Positions 19,454 through 29,444 of a stretch of 64,000 nucleotides of DNA are shown piece by piece. A model generated the notes under the pieces. The model made no database searches and was not told where the DNA came from. It was given only the letters and a program-made list of their open reading frames with translations. A program made the position numbers and the translations under genes. Within the stretch, counting starts at the first letter, position 1. Each line of letters opens with the position of its first letter. This DNA comes from Pasteurella canis (GTDB lineage Bacteria > Pseudomonadota > Gammaproteobacteria > Enterobacterales > Pasteurellaceae): positions 1,421,001 to 1,485,000 of the forward strand of contig NZ_UGTV01000015.1 in the NCBI RefSeq assembly GCF_900454865.1, given 5' to 3'.

Positions 19454-19678
19454 ATGGCAAAAAACTCAAAATATCAAGATAAACAAATAGATGTGATTTT
19501 AAATGATATGATTGCTGTTTTAGAAAAACATCAAGCACCAGTTGACTTATCCCTTGTTGTTCTTGGCAATATGGTCACTAATTTACTAGTGAGTAGTGTC
19601 GGAATAAATCAACGCACTGCATTAGCCAAGGCTTTTTCAGATGCCCTATTGCATTCAGTTAGTGACAAAAAATCGTAA
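19454..19678 (+). CDS. yejL: UPF0352 protein YejL
   Basis: A 74-residue protein of the UPF0352 (YejL) family: MAKNSKYQDKQIDVILNDMI, then VDLSLVVLGNMVTNLL. The fold is a small helical dimer in solved relatives; the role is unknown. It sits five bases ahead of yejM, so the two are probably co-translated, as in most enterics and Pasteurellaceae. Confidence 0.92.
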   Translation: MAKNSKYQDKQIDVILNDMIAVLEKHQAPVDLSLVVLGNMVTNLLVSSVGINQRTALAKAFSDALLHSVSDKKS

Positions 19679-19683
19679 AGATA

Positions 19684-21423
19684 ATGTGGATTAAAGCAAA
19701 CAAACAATATCGCGAAGAAACTTCAAGAAAAATATCTTGGGGTCACTGGTTTGCTTTCTTTAATATTTTATGGGCAATCGCTATTGGCACACGCTATGCC
19801 TTTATTATAGATTGGCCAGATACACTACTGGGTAAACTTTATTTTTTCATTAGTATTTTAGGGCATTTTAGCTTTGTTGTTTTTGCTCTTTATTTGTTAA
19901 TTGTTTTCCCACTCAGTTTTATCATTAAAAATCAGCGTACTTTCCGTGGTATTACGGTTATTCTCACCACAATTGGTGCAACTTTATTATTGGTTGATAC
20001 AGAGGTTTTCTCACGCTTCAATTTACACTTATCAACAGTGGTATGGAATTTATTAGTCAATCCTGAAAATGGTGAACTCTCGCGTACCTGGCAAATTTTC
20101 TTTGCACCAATGCCAATCATTTTATTAGTACAAATGGTATTTTCGCGTTGGTCTTGGCAAAAGTTACGAAGTCTAGAACGCCAAAAATGGCTTAAAGCTG
20201 TAGGTGTATTCTTTGTTTGTTCCTTCATTGCTACCCATTTAATGTATGCTTGGGCTGATGCGTTTATTTATCGTCCTATTACGATGCAACGCTCTAATTT
20301 TCCATTGTCTTATCCAATGACTGCTCGTTCATTCTTGGAAAAACATGGTTTTTTAAATAAAGAAGAGTATGACCAAATTATTGAGCAGCAAGGGCGACTA
20401 GATGCACTAAAAATCAATTATCCCAAACAGCCTCTCCAGTTTATGGATAGTCAAACACCTAACATGCTCCTAATTACTATTTCGGGTTTGCGCTATGATG
20501 CGATAACAGAAGTACAAATGCCTTACTTATCTCAATTTGCCGCAAAATCAACTCAATTTACTCATCATTATAGTAGTGGAAATACTAATAACACTGGGCT
20601 CACAGGTTTGTTTTATGGTTTAAGTGCAAATTACATGGATAGTTTACTTAGCAATAAAACGGCATCAGTATTAGTTGAAAAGTTAAAGCAAGAAAACTAC
20701 CAGCTAGGCTTATTTTCTAGTACACAATTTAACTCGACCTTGTTCCGCCAAGCATTATTCCCAACTCTTGGTCACTCAACACGTAAAACAAATAATCAAT
20801 CAGAAACTGCGTTATTTAAAACTTGGCTGGCAGCAACAAACGTACAAAATAAGCCTTTTGCGGCTTATTTAAGCCTCGATATTCGCCCAAATTTATCATA
20901 TGAAAATTACAAATTAGAATTAGCTGAAATCGATCGCTTATTATCCTCGATACTACCAATGATTGACTTAACAAATACTTTCGTTGCAATTACAGCTGAA
21001 CATGGCTATCAATTTAACGATCTAAGTAAAAAAGAACGCTATCATTACTTTGCACGAGATGAAATCCAAGTCCCGATGATTATTCATTGGCATTCATTAC
21101 CAAGACAAAAAATTGACAAGTTAACTAGTCATATGGATTTATTGCCCGCAGTCATGAAACATATTTTCAACGTGCAAAACCCGATTGCAGATTACTCTCA
21201 AGGTAGAGATTTATTTAATTTAAATCAAGAAGCAAACTGGGTTTTAGTCTCTAACCACCGTTGGAATGTCATTATTTCCCCTGATAGCACACAATATCAT
21301 ATTGATCGTCAAGGTAATTATCAGAAATACAATCGTGACTATCAAAAAGAATCTTCCCAGCGACCACCGTTAGGATTATTCCTTGAGGTATTCAATCAAG
21401 AGCGCTCGTTTATAGAAAAATAA
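19684..21423 (+). CDS. yejM: Inner-membrane sulfatase-like protein YejM/PbgA/LapC
   Basis: 579 residues. The N-terminal DUF3413 half carries about five membrane segments (residues 18-195), followed by an arginine-rich linker and a periplasmic sulfatase-fold domain (about 240-530). In E. coli this protein senses periplasmic LPS and controls LpxC degradation through LapB. The domain has MLLITISGLRYDA where true sulfatases have the nucleophile region, so catalysis is not assured. The yejK/yejLM neighbourhood supports the assignment. Confidence 0.92.
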   Translation: MWIKANKQYREETSRKISWGHWFAFFNILWAIAIGTRYAFIIDWPDTLLGKLYFFISILGHFSFVVFALYLLIVFPLSFIIKNQRTFRGITVILTTIGATLLLVDTEVFSRFNLHLSTVVWNLLVNPENGELSRTWQIFFAPMPIILLVQMVFSRWSWQKLRSLERQKWLKAVGVFFVCSFIATHLMYAWADAFIYRPITMQRSNFPLSYPMTARSFLEKHGFLNKEEYDQIIEQQGRLDALKINYPKQPLQFMDSQTPNMLLITISGLRYDAITEVQMPYLSQFAAKSTQFTHHYSSGNTNNTGLTGLFYGLSANYMDSLLSNKTASVLVEKLKQENYQLGLFSSTQFNSTLFRQALFPTLGHSTRKTNNQSETALFKTWLAATNVQNKPFAAYLSLDIRPNLSYENYKLELAEIDRLLSSILPMIDLTNTFVAITAEHGYQFNDLSKKERYHYFARDEIQVPMIIHWHSLPRQKIDKLTSHMDLLPAVMKHIFNVQNPIADYSQGRDLFNLNQEANWVLVSNHRWNVIISPDSTQYHIDRQGNYQKYNRDYQKESSQRPPLGLFLEVFNQERSFIEK

Positions 21424-21695
21424 ATATAAATTTACCCATAAACCAATAGCCAAAACCAATTATATTTTTCAGGTTTAACACTTTATACTAGCGGGCAATT
21501 TTTAGGATATAGACATAATGTTATTAATTAAAAATCAGAGAATTTTTCATAACATTGTTAGTTATTTTATCAGTCACTTTCGTGGCCTGATTTCATTTCT
21601 ATTTTTAATTAATAAAAAATCCTCATTTATTGGGGATTTTTTTATATCTACGGCACCTCACTTCTTCCTCATGTTGATATTTTCACGGAGCTATT
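21424..21695 (+). promoter_or_regulatory. Hairpin-rich leader of the amidohydrolase gene
   Basis: The leader holds two hairpins. The first is at 21569-21591 (ATCAG/CTGAT outer pairs, CAC/GTG inner pairs, TTTC loop). The second is terminator-like at 21614-21642 (AAAAAATCCTC with GGGGATTTTTT, T-run after it), about 54 bases before the start codon. TATACT at 21484-21489 is a possible -10 box. The arrangement resembles an attenuated leader, but it matches no riboswitch class I know. A 65-codon frame from 21518 crosses it and overlaps the gene start; I consider it spurious. Confidence 0.4.
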
Positions 21696-22685
21696 ATGAA
21701 AAATCATGTTCGTAGTTTTAAAACTTATATTAGAGATGAAATTATTAAAAAAGGAGGCTGGGTAAATGCGCACGCACATGCAGATCGCGCCTTCACAATG
21801 ACTCCAGAAAAAATTAGCATTTATCATACCAGTAATTTGCAACAAAAATGGGACTTAGTAGATGAGGTCAAACGTACATCCAGTGTGGACGATTATTATG
21901 CGCGTTTTTGCCAATCTATTGAATTAATGATCTCACAAGGTGTTACTGCCTTTGGTACTTTTGTTGATATTGATCCTATTTGTGAAGATCGTGCAATTAT
22001 TGCAGCACATAAAGCACGTGAAGTATATAAGCACGATATTACGTTAAAATTTGCAAACCAAACATTGAAAGGTGTCATTGAACCTACCGCAAGACAATGG
22101 TTTGATATTGGGGCGGAAATGGTGGATATGATCGGTGGCTTACCTTATCGTGATGAGTTGGATTATGGAAGAGGCTTAGATGCAATGGACATATTGTTAG
22201 ATACGGCGAAATCACGTGGTATTATGTGCCATGTTCATGTTGATCAATTCAATTCACCTAAAGAAAAAGAAACAGAACAGCTTTGTGATAAAACAATCGA
22301 ACATGGTATGGAAGGTCGCGTAGTCGCTATTCATGGTATTTCTATTGGTGCTCACTCTAAAGATTACCGTTACCGTTTATATGAAAAAATGCGTCAGGCA
22401 CAAATGATGATGATTGCTTGTCCAATGGCGTGGATCGACAGTAACCGCAAAGAAGACTTAATGCCCTTCCACAATGCCTTAACACCTGCAGATGAAATGA
22501 TTCCTGAGGGTATTACAGTTGCAATTGGTACGGATAATATTTGCGATTACATGGTGCCATTATGTGAGGGTGATATGTGGCAAGAACTTAGTCTACTAGC
22601 AGCAGGTTGTCGTTTCCCTGATTTAGACGCAATGGTGAATATTGCGAGTATCAATGGCCGTAAAGTACTTGGATTGGATGTCTAA
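21696..22685 (+). CDS. Amidohydrolase, cytosine-deaminase-like
   Basis: 329-residue metal-dependent hydrolase of the amidohydrolase superfamily. Metal ligands are visible in order: HAHAD near residue 23, HVHVDQ near 182, HGISIGAH near 213, and the catalytic aspartate in GTDN near 284. These match the CodA/COG0402 deaminase branch, which converts an amino-heterocycle to its oxo form. The substrate is unknown; cytosine, pterin or a related ring are candidates. It lacks the N-terminal beta-sandwich of full CodA and has no permease next to it. It starts after a GGAG site at 21687-21690. Confidence 0.8.
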   Translation: MKNHVRSFKTYIRDEIIKKGGWVNAHAHADRAFTMTPEKISIYHTSNLQQKWDLVDEVKRTSSVDDYYARFCQSIELMISQGVTAFGTFVDIDPICEDRAIIAAHKAREVYKHDITLKFANQTLKGVIEPTARQWFDIGAEMVDMIGGLPYRDELDYGRGLDAMDILLDTAKSRGIMCHVHVDQFNSPKEKETEQLCDKTIEHGMEGRVVAIHGISIGAHSKDYRYRLYEKMRQAQMMMIACPMAWIDSNRKEDLMPFHNALTPADEMIPEGITVAIGTDNICDYMVPLCEGDMWQELSLLAAGCRFPDLDAMVNIASINGRKVLGLDV

Positions 22686-22747
22686 TTCAGTTATTGCAAA
22701 AAAGAAACGCACTCCTAGCAGCTTGAAATCAGTATACAATATTCACT

Positions 22748-22782
22748 GCTAAACCTAGCTGACAAATCACACTAGGTTTAGC
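22748..22782. other. Inverted repeat between convergent genes
   Basis: GCTAAACCTAG at 22748-22758 and CTAGGTTTAGC at 22772-22782 form a perfect 11-base stem with a 13-base loop. There is no T-run on either side, so it is not a typical intrinsic terminator. Confidence 0.6.
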
Positions 22783-22868
22783 AAATGTCAATGTACAGCT
22801 TACTGCTCAACACTCGATATTTTCTCAAAAAAGACCGCTCTTTTGTTTTCCTCTTATATAAAAATAGC

Positions 22869-23543
22869 TTACTCAACAGAAACAATTTTTAGCAATTCAT
22901 CAAAACGCCCAATGCTATAAGTAGGGGTAATATTTGTTGTATTTTCACGAGTATAATGTAACCAACATGTATCTAACTGTGCATTATGCCCACCTAAAAT
23001 ATCCGACTCCAAATTATCCCCAATCATGAGCACTTGACTACGATCAGTTACATTCGCTAAATTTAAACTATGTTCAAAAATGCGAGGATCAGGTTTCGCA
23101 ATACCTACTTCCTCCGAAATAGTAATAAATTCAAACCAATCGGCTAATCCTGTCTTTTCTAAGCGTAAACGTTGTAAGGTTGTAAATCCATTTGTAATGA
23201 TACCTAAATTAGCATACTCTTTTAAGACCGCTAAAGTTTCTACAACATGTTCAAGCGGCTTACAAATATCTGCCATTGCTATTAAATAATGATCATTTAA
23301 TTCCACAGGTTTTTTATTGAGGCGAGCTGCCCAACTAGCAAAGCGTGTTACTTGCAATTGCTCTGCTGTAATTTCTGCATTTTGATATTGTACCCAAAGT
23401 GGTTTATTTATGCGCTGAAACTCCTCAAAATCCGTTTGTTTAAAATCAACTCCATAATCAGAAAATAATTTTTGTAACCCTGCAAATGCATCGAAAGAAA
23501 ATAACGTTTCATCTGCATCAAAGAAAAGCCATTGGTATTTCAT
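22869..23543 (-). CDS. yjjG: Pyrimidine 5'-nucleotidase, YjjG family
   Basis: HAD-superfamily phosphatase of 224 residues. Motif I is FFDADETLF with the nucleophile aspartate, motif II is ITNG, and motif III/IV are the lysine in [10 protein letters not shown] and [13 protein letters not shown]. The E. coli relative hydrolyses non-canonical pyrimidine nucleotides and thereby cleans the nucleotide pool. The start codon overlaps the dusC stop as ATGA, so the two are translationally coupled. A second HAD enzyme, YigB, occurs at 31973. Confidence 0.9.
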   Translation of the reverse strand: MKYQWLFFDADETLFSFDAFAGLQKLFSDYGVDFKQTDFEEFQRINKPLWVQYQNAEITAEQLQVTRFASWAARLNKKPVELNDHYLIAMADICKPLEHVVETLAVLKEYANLGIITNGFTTLQRLRLEKTGLADWFEFITISEEVGIAKPDPRIFEHSLNLANVTDRSQVLMIGDNLESDILGGHNAQLDTCWLHYTRENTTNITPTYSIGRFDELLKIVSVE

Positions 23544-24481
23544 TTAATTATTGCTCCATCGATTTTTATTCTTAGCTCTTGCCCATCATGACAAGTCTTG
23601 ATTAATTCAAATAAACTATGCGCTTCTGGATAGGCTTGTTTTAAATAACCTAACCACTGTTTAATCCGTGCTACATGATAGAAACCTGTATCAAACTGGT
23701 TCTCAGTATGTGCATATTTCTGCAATATTTTTTGGACTTGCTCCCATACCATTTTGGGTTGATTGAATTTGACTACAGTGCTTAAATTAGGGATATTCAG
23801 TGCACCACGTCCTATCATCAAATCATGACAGCCTGTTGCAGCCAAACAATTTTGTCCATCTTGCCAATTCCAAATCTCACCATTCGCGATTACTGGAATA
23901 CGCAATTTTTGCCTAACCTCATTAATCTTCGCCCAATTAATACGATCTGCACGATAGCCATCTGTTTTTGTTCGCCCATGAATCGTTATTTCTGTTGCAC
24001 CACCTTGCTGTACAGCGTCAGCAATTTCAAACGCCTGTTCAACACTATCCCAACCTAGACGAACTTTAACACTGACAGGTAAATGTTGCGGTACTGCTTG
24101 ACGTAATGCGTGAGTTGCTTGATAAATCAACTCAGGTTGTTTTAATAATGATGCGCCACCATGACTGCCATTAACAGTTTTTGAAGGACATCCACAATTC
24201 AAATCAATCCCATGAGAACCCAATTCAATTGCGCGAACAGCATTTTCGCCTAGCCATTGTGGATGTTGCCCTAATAGTTGAATACGCACAGGCGTCCCTG
24301 AAGAGGTGAAACCTTGTTGATAAAGTTCGGGACAAAGCCGATAAAAGACTTTTGTAGGTAAAAGCTGATCAACTACACGCACAAATTCAGAAATGCATAA
24401 ATCATAGGAATTAACTTCAGTGAGAAGCTGGCGAACAAAAGGATCAAGTACTCCTTGCATTGGTGCTAAAATTACACGCAT
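23540..24481 (-). CDS. dusC: tRNA-dihydrouridine(16) synthase
   Basis: FMN-dependent reductase that makes dihydrouridine at position 16 of tRNA. 313 residues from [11 protein letters not shown]. The FMN barrel has [20 protein letters not shown] with the catalytic cysteine, [19 protein letters not shown] and [25 protein letters not shown] and the C-terminal part fit DusC rather than DusA or DusB. The open frame runs 29 codons further upstream but there it overlaps yjdF, so I take the start at 24481. Confidence 0.92.
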   Translation of the reverse strand: MRVILAPMQGVLDPFVRQLLTEVNSYDLCISEFVRVVDQLLPTKVFYRLCPELYQQGFTSSGTPVRIQLLGQHPQWLGENAVRAIELGSHGIDLNCGCPSKTVNGSHGGASLLKQPELIYQATHALRQAVPQHLPVSVKVRLGWDSVEQAFEIADAVQQGGATEITIHGRTKTDGYRADRINWAKINEVRQKLRIPVIANGEIWNWQDGQNCLAATGCHDLMIGRGALNIPNLSTVVKFNQPKMVWEQVQKILQKYAHTENQFDTGFYHVARIKQWLGYLKQAYPEAHSLFELIKTCHDGQELRIKIDGAIIK

Positions 24482-25086
24482 TGTTTGTCCGTTCTCACCA
24501 AATAAAACAATACTAAGGCAGTAATAGCCCCTAAGGTGTCTGCTAAAATATCCTTTTGTGCATCCCAATTATCGCCTTGTGATCCTAAAAATGCGATTCC
24601 TTCTTCGCCACCAGCAATAACTGCATATTGCCACTCAATTAATTCATAAGCTGCGGCAAAACTCATAACAAAGAATAAAGAAAAAAAGCCTGCTAGTACA
24701 GGACCACATAATTTACGACGTAATAACCATTCAGCCATGGGAAAACTATAAAACCCAATAATATAGTGAGCGATACGATCAAAATGGTTACGTTCCTCTC
24801 CTAACCAAGACAAGTAAGAATTTGCCCAATCAAATGGGACGTGTTCAAAGGTATAATGTGCGCCAATAAAATGTAGAATCATCCAAAGGCTCATTAAAAA
24901 ATAAGCAAGATGACTGAATTGAAAAATTCGGTAAGTAACGATAAGCAGTCCTAAAATTAAACATACTGGTAACACCTCTGCATACCATACTGCTCTCGAG
25001 AAAGGTTCAATACCTGACCATATTCCAGTCAATACAATAATTATTGTCAGTAAAAGTGGGATACGGTCTTTTGCTGAAAATAACAT
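24472..25086 (-). CDS. DUF2238 membrane protein YjdF
   Basis: 204 residues with about six membrane segments. The central [12 protein letters not shown] and [12 protein letters not shown], followed by [18 protein letters not shown], are the conserved DUF2238 (YjdF) signature. That signature holds acidic and histidine residues, as if a polar site lies within the membrane. The function is unknown. It overlaps the dusC start by ten bases and shares one base with the djlA stop (TAATG), so djlA-yjdF-dusC-yjjG is a tightly packed operon. Confidence 0.88.
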   Translation of the reverse strand: MLFSAKDRIPLLLTIIIVLTGIWSGIEPFSRAVWYAEVLPVCLILGLLIVTYRIFQFSHLAYFLMSLWMILHFIGAHYTFEHVPFDWANSYLSWLGEERNHFDRIAHYIIGFYSFPMAEWLLRRKLCGPVLAGFFSLFFVMSFAAAYELIEWQYAVIAGGEEGIAFLGSQGDNWDAQKDILADTLGAITALVLFYLVRTDKQCV

Positions 25087-25949
25087 TATTTCCAGCCTTT
25101 AGTCTTACAAATTAAATCATAAGCAGCTTGGATTTGCTGTGTTTTCTCTTTCGCCATGTCCAGCATTTCTTTTGGTAATCCCTTCGCTACTAATTTATCG
25201 GGATGATTTTCGTTCATCAAACGACGATATGCACGTTTTACTGTCTGTTGATCATCTGTTGCTGTGACACCAAGTACTTTGTATGCATCCTCGACTGTTG
25301 GTCCAGAATGTGATTGATAACTACCATAACTTTGTTGGTCGTGTTGTTGATAGCCGTAACCGCTTTGATAACCTTGTTGTTGGTAACCTCTTCGTGTAAA
25401 TTGACGAGCTGCAAACTCCATCGCTAACATCTGCTCAAACTGAAAACGTGATAAACCTAGCTCCTCAGCAACAACATATAACACCTCTTTCTCACCTTGC
25501 TCTAACTGTGCATCAGCAAAAGCAGCTTGTACTTGTACATGTAAAAACATTCGCAACAAGTCTGCTCGTTGTCCACAACCAAGGCGAAACTCACGAATCA
25601 CTTGGCGCAGTGGGAAATCTGTTGATTTACCACGGTTAAACGCCTCTTGTGCTAAACGACGATTAGCGTCATCGAGTTGCATTTGCTGCATTAAATGTGT
25701 TGCCAATTGAATATCATTTTCCGTGACACGCCCTTTGGCTTTACTTAAATGACCTAACACAGCAAATGTCGTTTGCATAAATAATGATTGCCGCGTAATT
25801 TTACTTTTAAAAAAACTCGAATTGACAGTACCAAGCTCATACAGTTTCTTATCGCCTAAATGGCCTAAAATAACGCCACAAATTGCACCAAAAAAACCGC
25901 CAAACTTCCAACCTATAATTAATCCTAAAAATTTACCAATAAAACTCAT
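25086..25949 (-). CDS. djlA: Membrane-anchored DnaJ-like co-chaperone DjlA
   Basis: 287 residues. One N-terminal membrane segment with glycine motifs (IGKFLGLIIGWKFGGFFG) is the DjlA anchor. A TerB-like central domain follows (about 50-180), then a glutamine/tyrosine/glycine-rich linker and a C-terminal J domain with HPD in NENHPDKL. It stimulates DnaK at the inner membrane. The start at 25949 follows GGAG; the earlier in-frame methionine has no such site. It heads the djlA-yjdF-dusC-yjjG operon. Confidence 0.94.
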   Translation of the reverse strand: MSFIGKFLGLIIGWKFGGFFGAICGVILGHLGDKKLYELGTVNSSFFKSKITRQSLFMQTTFAVLGHLSKAKGRVTENDIQLATHLMQQMQLDDANRRLAQEAFNRGKSTDFPLRQVIREFRLGCGQRADLLRMFLHVQVQAAFADAQLEQGEKEVLYVVAEELGLSRFQFEQMLAMEFAARQFTRRGYQQQGYQSGYGYQQHDQQSYGSYQSHSGPTVEDAYKVLGVTATDDQQTVKRAYRRLMNENHPDKLVAKGLPKEMLDMAKEKTQQIQAAYDLICKTKGWK

Positions 25950-26038
25950 TCTTTTTCTCCAAATAGACAAAAGTGCATCCTATTTTTAAATTAGCTCATA
26001 ATACTTAAAATTTCCTTAAAACAGACCGCACTTTTCGC

Positions 26039-26683
26039 TTATTTCACCCCATATTGCTCTCGGTAAATACGCATAGCGGGTAAATATTGTTGATATTGCG
26101 CCTCTTGTTCAATAAATAGCATCAAGTCATCAAAATCAATAATAGATAAAACTTGGCATTGATAATCTCGTTCAACTTCCTGAATGGCTGATAACTCACC
26201 TTTTCCTTTTTCTTTACGGTTTAAGGCAATAAGTACTGCACTTAATTGTGCATTATTGGCAGCAATTAATGTCATCGACTCGCGAATGGCTGTCCCAGCA
26301 GTAATCACATCATCAACTAATAACACTTTTCCTTGCAGAGGCGCACCAATTAAATTACCACCCTCACCATGATCTTTGGCCTCTTTACGATTAAAACAAA
26401 CAGGTTTATCAACTTGAAATTGATTAAATAACGCGACAGACAGAGTTGTCGCAATTGGAATACCTTTATAAGCGGGGCCAAAAATAACATCATACTCGGG
26501 TCTATGGGCTTGAATAGCTTTTGCATAAAACTCACCTAAACGTGCTAAATCAGCACCCGTATTAAATAAACCCGCATTAAAAAAATATGGGCTAATACGC
26601 CCTGATTTCAGAGTAAATTCACCAAATTTCAAGACTTGGCGACTTAATGCAAACTGGATAAATTCTAATTTATAGGCTTCCAT
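26039..26683 (-). CDS. pyrE: Orotate phosphoribosyltransferase
   Basis: Joins orotate and PRPP to make orotidine monophosphate in pyrimidine synthesis. 214 residues. The PRPP loop is [17 protein letters not shown], and [10 protein letters not shown] and [15 protein letters not shown] are the other conserved segments. It lies 13 bases downstream of rph on the same strand, as in E. coli. The attenuator found between rph and pyrE in E. coli cannot fit in this short gap, so regulation must differ. Confidence 0.96.
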   Translation of the reverse strand: MEAYKLEFIQFALSRQVLKFGEFTLKSGRISPYFFNAGLFNTGADLARLGEFYAKAIQAHRPEYDVIFGPAYKGIPIATTLSVALFNQFQVDKPVCFNRKEAKDHGEGGNLIGAPLQGKVLLVDDVITAGTAIRESMTLIAANNAQLSAVLIALNRKEKGKGELSAIQEVERDYQCQVLSIIDFDDLMLFIEQEAQYQQYLPAMRIYREQYGVK

Positions 26684-26696
26684 TACAAAATCCTTT

Positions 26697-27413
26697 TTAT
26701 TCTGCTAACGCTTGACGCTGAGCTGCAAAAATCACATCACAACCCTGTTTCGCCAATTCAAGTAACTTTAAAAGCTCTTCATGGCTAAATGGTTCACCTT
26801 CTGCCGTTCCCTGTACTTCGATCATTCTACTATCTTCCATCATCACGACATTCATATCGGTTTCTGCTGCAGAGTCTTCAACATATTCTAAGTCACACAC
26901 TGCCTCACCCTCTACAATTCCCACTGAAATTGCCGCAACTAATCCTTTGATTGGATTCGTTTTTAAAGTGCCATTTTCAACTAATGTATTAATTGCATCA
27001 CATAAAGCAACACAAGCCCCCGTAATCGAAGCTGTTCGCGTCCCACCATCAGCTTGGATCACATCGCAATCTAACGTAATAGAACGCTCACCTAATGCTT
27101 CTAAATCCACCATCGCACGTAATGACCGCGCAATTAAACGTTGGATCTCCATCGTCCGCCCACCCTGTTTACCTTTCGCTGCCTCACGTTGCATACGACT
27201 GTGGGTGGAACGTGGTAACATACCATATTCTGCTGTCACCCAACCTTGATTCTGACCTTTTAAAAAACGCGGTACTGACTCTTCAACTGTTGCTGTACAT
27301 AATACTTTAGTCTCACCAAATTCGACGAGCACAGAACCTTCAGCATGTTTTGTGTAATGACGAGTTATTTTTATTGAACGAGGCTGATTATTTGCACGTG
27401 CATTTGGACGCAT
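26697..27413 (-). CDS. rph: Ribonuclease PH
   Basis: Phosphorolytic 3'-5' exoribonuclease that trims tRNA 3' ends. 238 residues, full length, unlike the frameshifted copy of E. coli K-12. Key segments are [50 protein letters not shown] and [19 protein letters not shown] with the catalytic aspartates. Co-oriented with pyrE and divergent from yicC. Confidence 0.96.
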   Translation of the reverse strand: MRPNARANNQPRSIKITRHYTKHAEGSVLVEFGETKVLCTATVEESVPRFLKGQNQGWVTAEYGMLPRSTHSRMQREAAKGKQGGRTMEIQRLIARSLRAMVDLEALGERSITLDCDVIQADGGTRTASITGACVALCDAINTLVENGTLKTNPIKGLVAAISVGIVEGEAVCDLEYVEDSAAETDMNVVMMEDSRMIEVQGTAEGEPFSHEELLKLLELAKQGCDVIFAAQRQALAE

Positions 27414-27552
27414 AAGTTATTCCTTTATTATTTGCTATTCTGATAAAAAATTCGCGTTATTTTAGCATGCAAACAAACTGACAGAAACGAAATTTACAAG
27501 TACAATAGCCGTGTTTAGCCGTTCATCTTTTCATAACACTTAAGGAATTCAC

Positions 27553-28416
27553 ATGATCTATAGTATGACCGCCTTTGCTCGCCTTGAAATAAAACAAGAT
27601 TGGGGTGATGCCGTATGGGAAATTCGTTCAGTAAACCAACGTTATTTAGAAACATTTTTTCGTTTACCTGAACAATTTCGTGGTCTAGAAAATACATTGC
27701 GTGAAAAACTGCGCCAAAATCTCACTCGCGGTAAAATCGAATGTTCATTACGGATTGATAATAAAAAACAAATTGTAACTGAACTTAATTTAAACAAAGC
27801 TTTAGCCCAACAAGTCATTCAATCGTTGCAATGGATTAAACAACAAGCGGGCGAAGGAGAAATTAACCCAAATGATATCTTACGTTACCCTGGTGTCATA
27901 GAGGCTCCAGAACAAGATCTTGATCTTATCAGTCAGCAATTATTACAAGGATTCGATACTCTATTAGCGGATTTTATTGCTATGCGAGCTAGAGAAGGTG
28001 AAAAAGTACAAGCGTTAATTGAACAACGCTTAGCGACTATTTCTATTGAAGCAGACAAAGTGCGGTCAAAAATGCCAGAAATTTTACAATGGCAACGCGA
28101 TCGTCTACTCCAACGCTTTGAAGAAATTAATTTACAAGCTGATCCGCAACGACTTGAGCAAGAAATGGTTTTAGTTGCACAACGTGTCGATGTCGCAGAA
28201 GAGTTAGATCGCCTGCAATTACATGTAAAAGAAACGCAAGCCATTTTGCAAAAAGGAGGCGCAATTGGTCGTAAATTAGACTTTATGATGCAAGAATTAA
28301 ACCGTGAATCTAATACTCTTGCCTCAAAATCAATTAATACTGAAGTGACAAATTCTGCGGTAGAATTAAAAGTATTAATTGAACAAATGCGTGAACAAAT
28401 TCAAAACTTAGAGTAA
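27553..28416 (+). CDS. yicC: YicC family endoribonuclease/adaptor
   Basis: 287 residues. MIYSMTAFARLEIK and VNQRYLETFFRLPEQFRGLE are the YicC N-terminal domain. The DUF1732 C-terminal part ends with GRKLDFMMQELNRESNTLASKS, the hallmark of the family. E. coli YicC has been linked to RNA cleavage and RyhB turnover. It is divergent from rph-pyrE, a classic arrangement, and is followed eleven bases later by ygfZ. Confidence 0.94.
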   Translation: MIYSMTAFARLEIKQDWGDAVWEIRSVNQRYLETFFRLPEQFRGLENTLREKLRQNLTRGKIECSLRIDNKKQIVTELNLNKALAQQVIQSLQWIKQQAGEGEINPNDILRYPGVIEAPEQDLDLISQQLLQGFDTLLADFIAMRAREGEKVQALIEQRLATISIEADKVRSKMPEILQWQRDRLLQRFEEINLQADPQRLEQEMVLVAQRVDVAEELDRLQLHVKETQAILQKGGAIGRKLDFMMQELNRESNTLASKSINTEVTNSAVELKVLIEQMREQIQNLE

Positions 28417-28427
28417 GGAAAAAGGAT

Positions 28428-29312
28428 ATGACTTATTCATTATTAACGGAAATGCAAGATTTTATAGCTTGCGATTTACAACAATACACCTTAATTGAAA
28501 TTAAAGGGGAAGATGCTGAAAAATTCTTACAAGGACAATTAACTTGCGATGTAAGTCAACTTGCTGAAGGCGCTTCAACACTGACAGCCCATTGTGATCC
28601 TAAAGGTAAAGTCACTTCACTATTTCGATTAATTCGTACAGAAGCACAATGTTTCTACCTTCTAATTAAAAAAAACCTATTGCCCACCGCATTAGAACAA
28701 CTCAAAAAATATGCTGTCTTTTCAAAAGTCACTTTTACAGAACTTGATTGGCACATCATTGGTTTAGCAGGTCAAAAAATTATTAATGTCTGTGATGAAG
28801 TTCCAGCTAAGATTCGTCTTCACCTCAATAGCCAACAACCTAGAATGATACTACTCCATCCAACGCCATTAGATATCACCCCTAATGCAGCCCATCCAGC
28901 ATGGGATCTTTTGGACATTCAAGATGGTATTCCCATGTTAAGCACAGAAACACAGGGAGAATTTATTCCACAAGCGTTAAATTTGCAGAGCCTAGAAAAT
29001 GCGATTTCTTTCCAAAAAGGCTGTTATATTGGACAAGAGATTGTAGCACGAGCTAAATATCGTGGTGCAAATAAACGTGCAATGTTCACTTTTGTTGCTC
29101 ATAGCCAAGACATCCCTGAATTGAGGAGTGAAATTGAAATACAATTGGAAACAAACTGGCGTAAAACAGGTTCTATTATAAATGTAGCTAATTTTGAAGG
29201 CACTTTATGGTTACAAGTGGTGTTGAATAATCAAATCGAAGAAGGCTCTCAATTCAGATTATCAGAGCAAACTGAATTAACACCTTTTGCACTCCCTTAT
29301 CAATTAGCATAA
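28428..29312 (+). CDS. ygfZ: tRNA-modifying / Fe-S repair protein YgfZ
   Basis: Folate-binding protein related to the GcvT T-protein, 294 residues. The strictly conserved KGCYIGQE motif with its essential cysteine is present near residue 198. It supports iron-sulfur enzymes such as MiaB. The gene follows yicC at 11 bases after an AAGGA site and ends at a strong terminator. Confidence 0.94.
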   Translation: MTYSLLTEMQDFIACDLQQYTLIEIKGEDAEKFLQGQLTCDVSQLAEGASTLTAHCDPKGKVTSLFRLIRTEAQCFYLLIKKNLLPTALEQLKKYAVFSKVTFTELDWHIIGLAGQKIINVCDEVPAKIRLHLNSQQPRMILLHPTPLDITPNAAHPAWDLLDIQDGIPMLSTETQGEFIPQALNLQSLENAISFQKGCYIGQEIVARAKYRGANKRAMFTFVAHSQDIPELRSEIEIQLETNWRKTGSIINVANFEGTLWLQVVLNNQIEEGSQFRLSEQTELTPFALPYQLA

Positions 29313-29331
29313 TTTTGTTCCTCTTTAACTA

Positions 29332-29359
29332 AAAAAGCAGACTAATTAGTCTGCTTTTT
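29332..29359. terminator. Terminator after ygfZ
   Basis: AAAAAGCAGACT at 29332-29343 and AGTCTGCTTTTT at 29348-29359 form a perfect 12-base stem with an AATT loop. Confidence 0.92.
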
Positions 29360-29444
29360 CAATCTCTGTTTTGTCTTTATAACTGATTCTTTATTTTAAA
29401 TCTCAATCAATCATTGATTAAAGAATTAAAATGACTTTGCTTAC

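Noticed and set aside
21518..21715. 65-codon open frame upstream of the amidohydrolase
   Set aside because: It crosses a terminator-like hairpin, overlaps the real gene start, has no recognisable sequence and a poor ribosome site.
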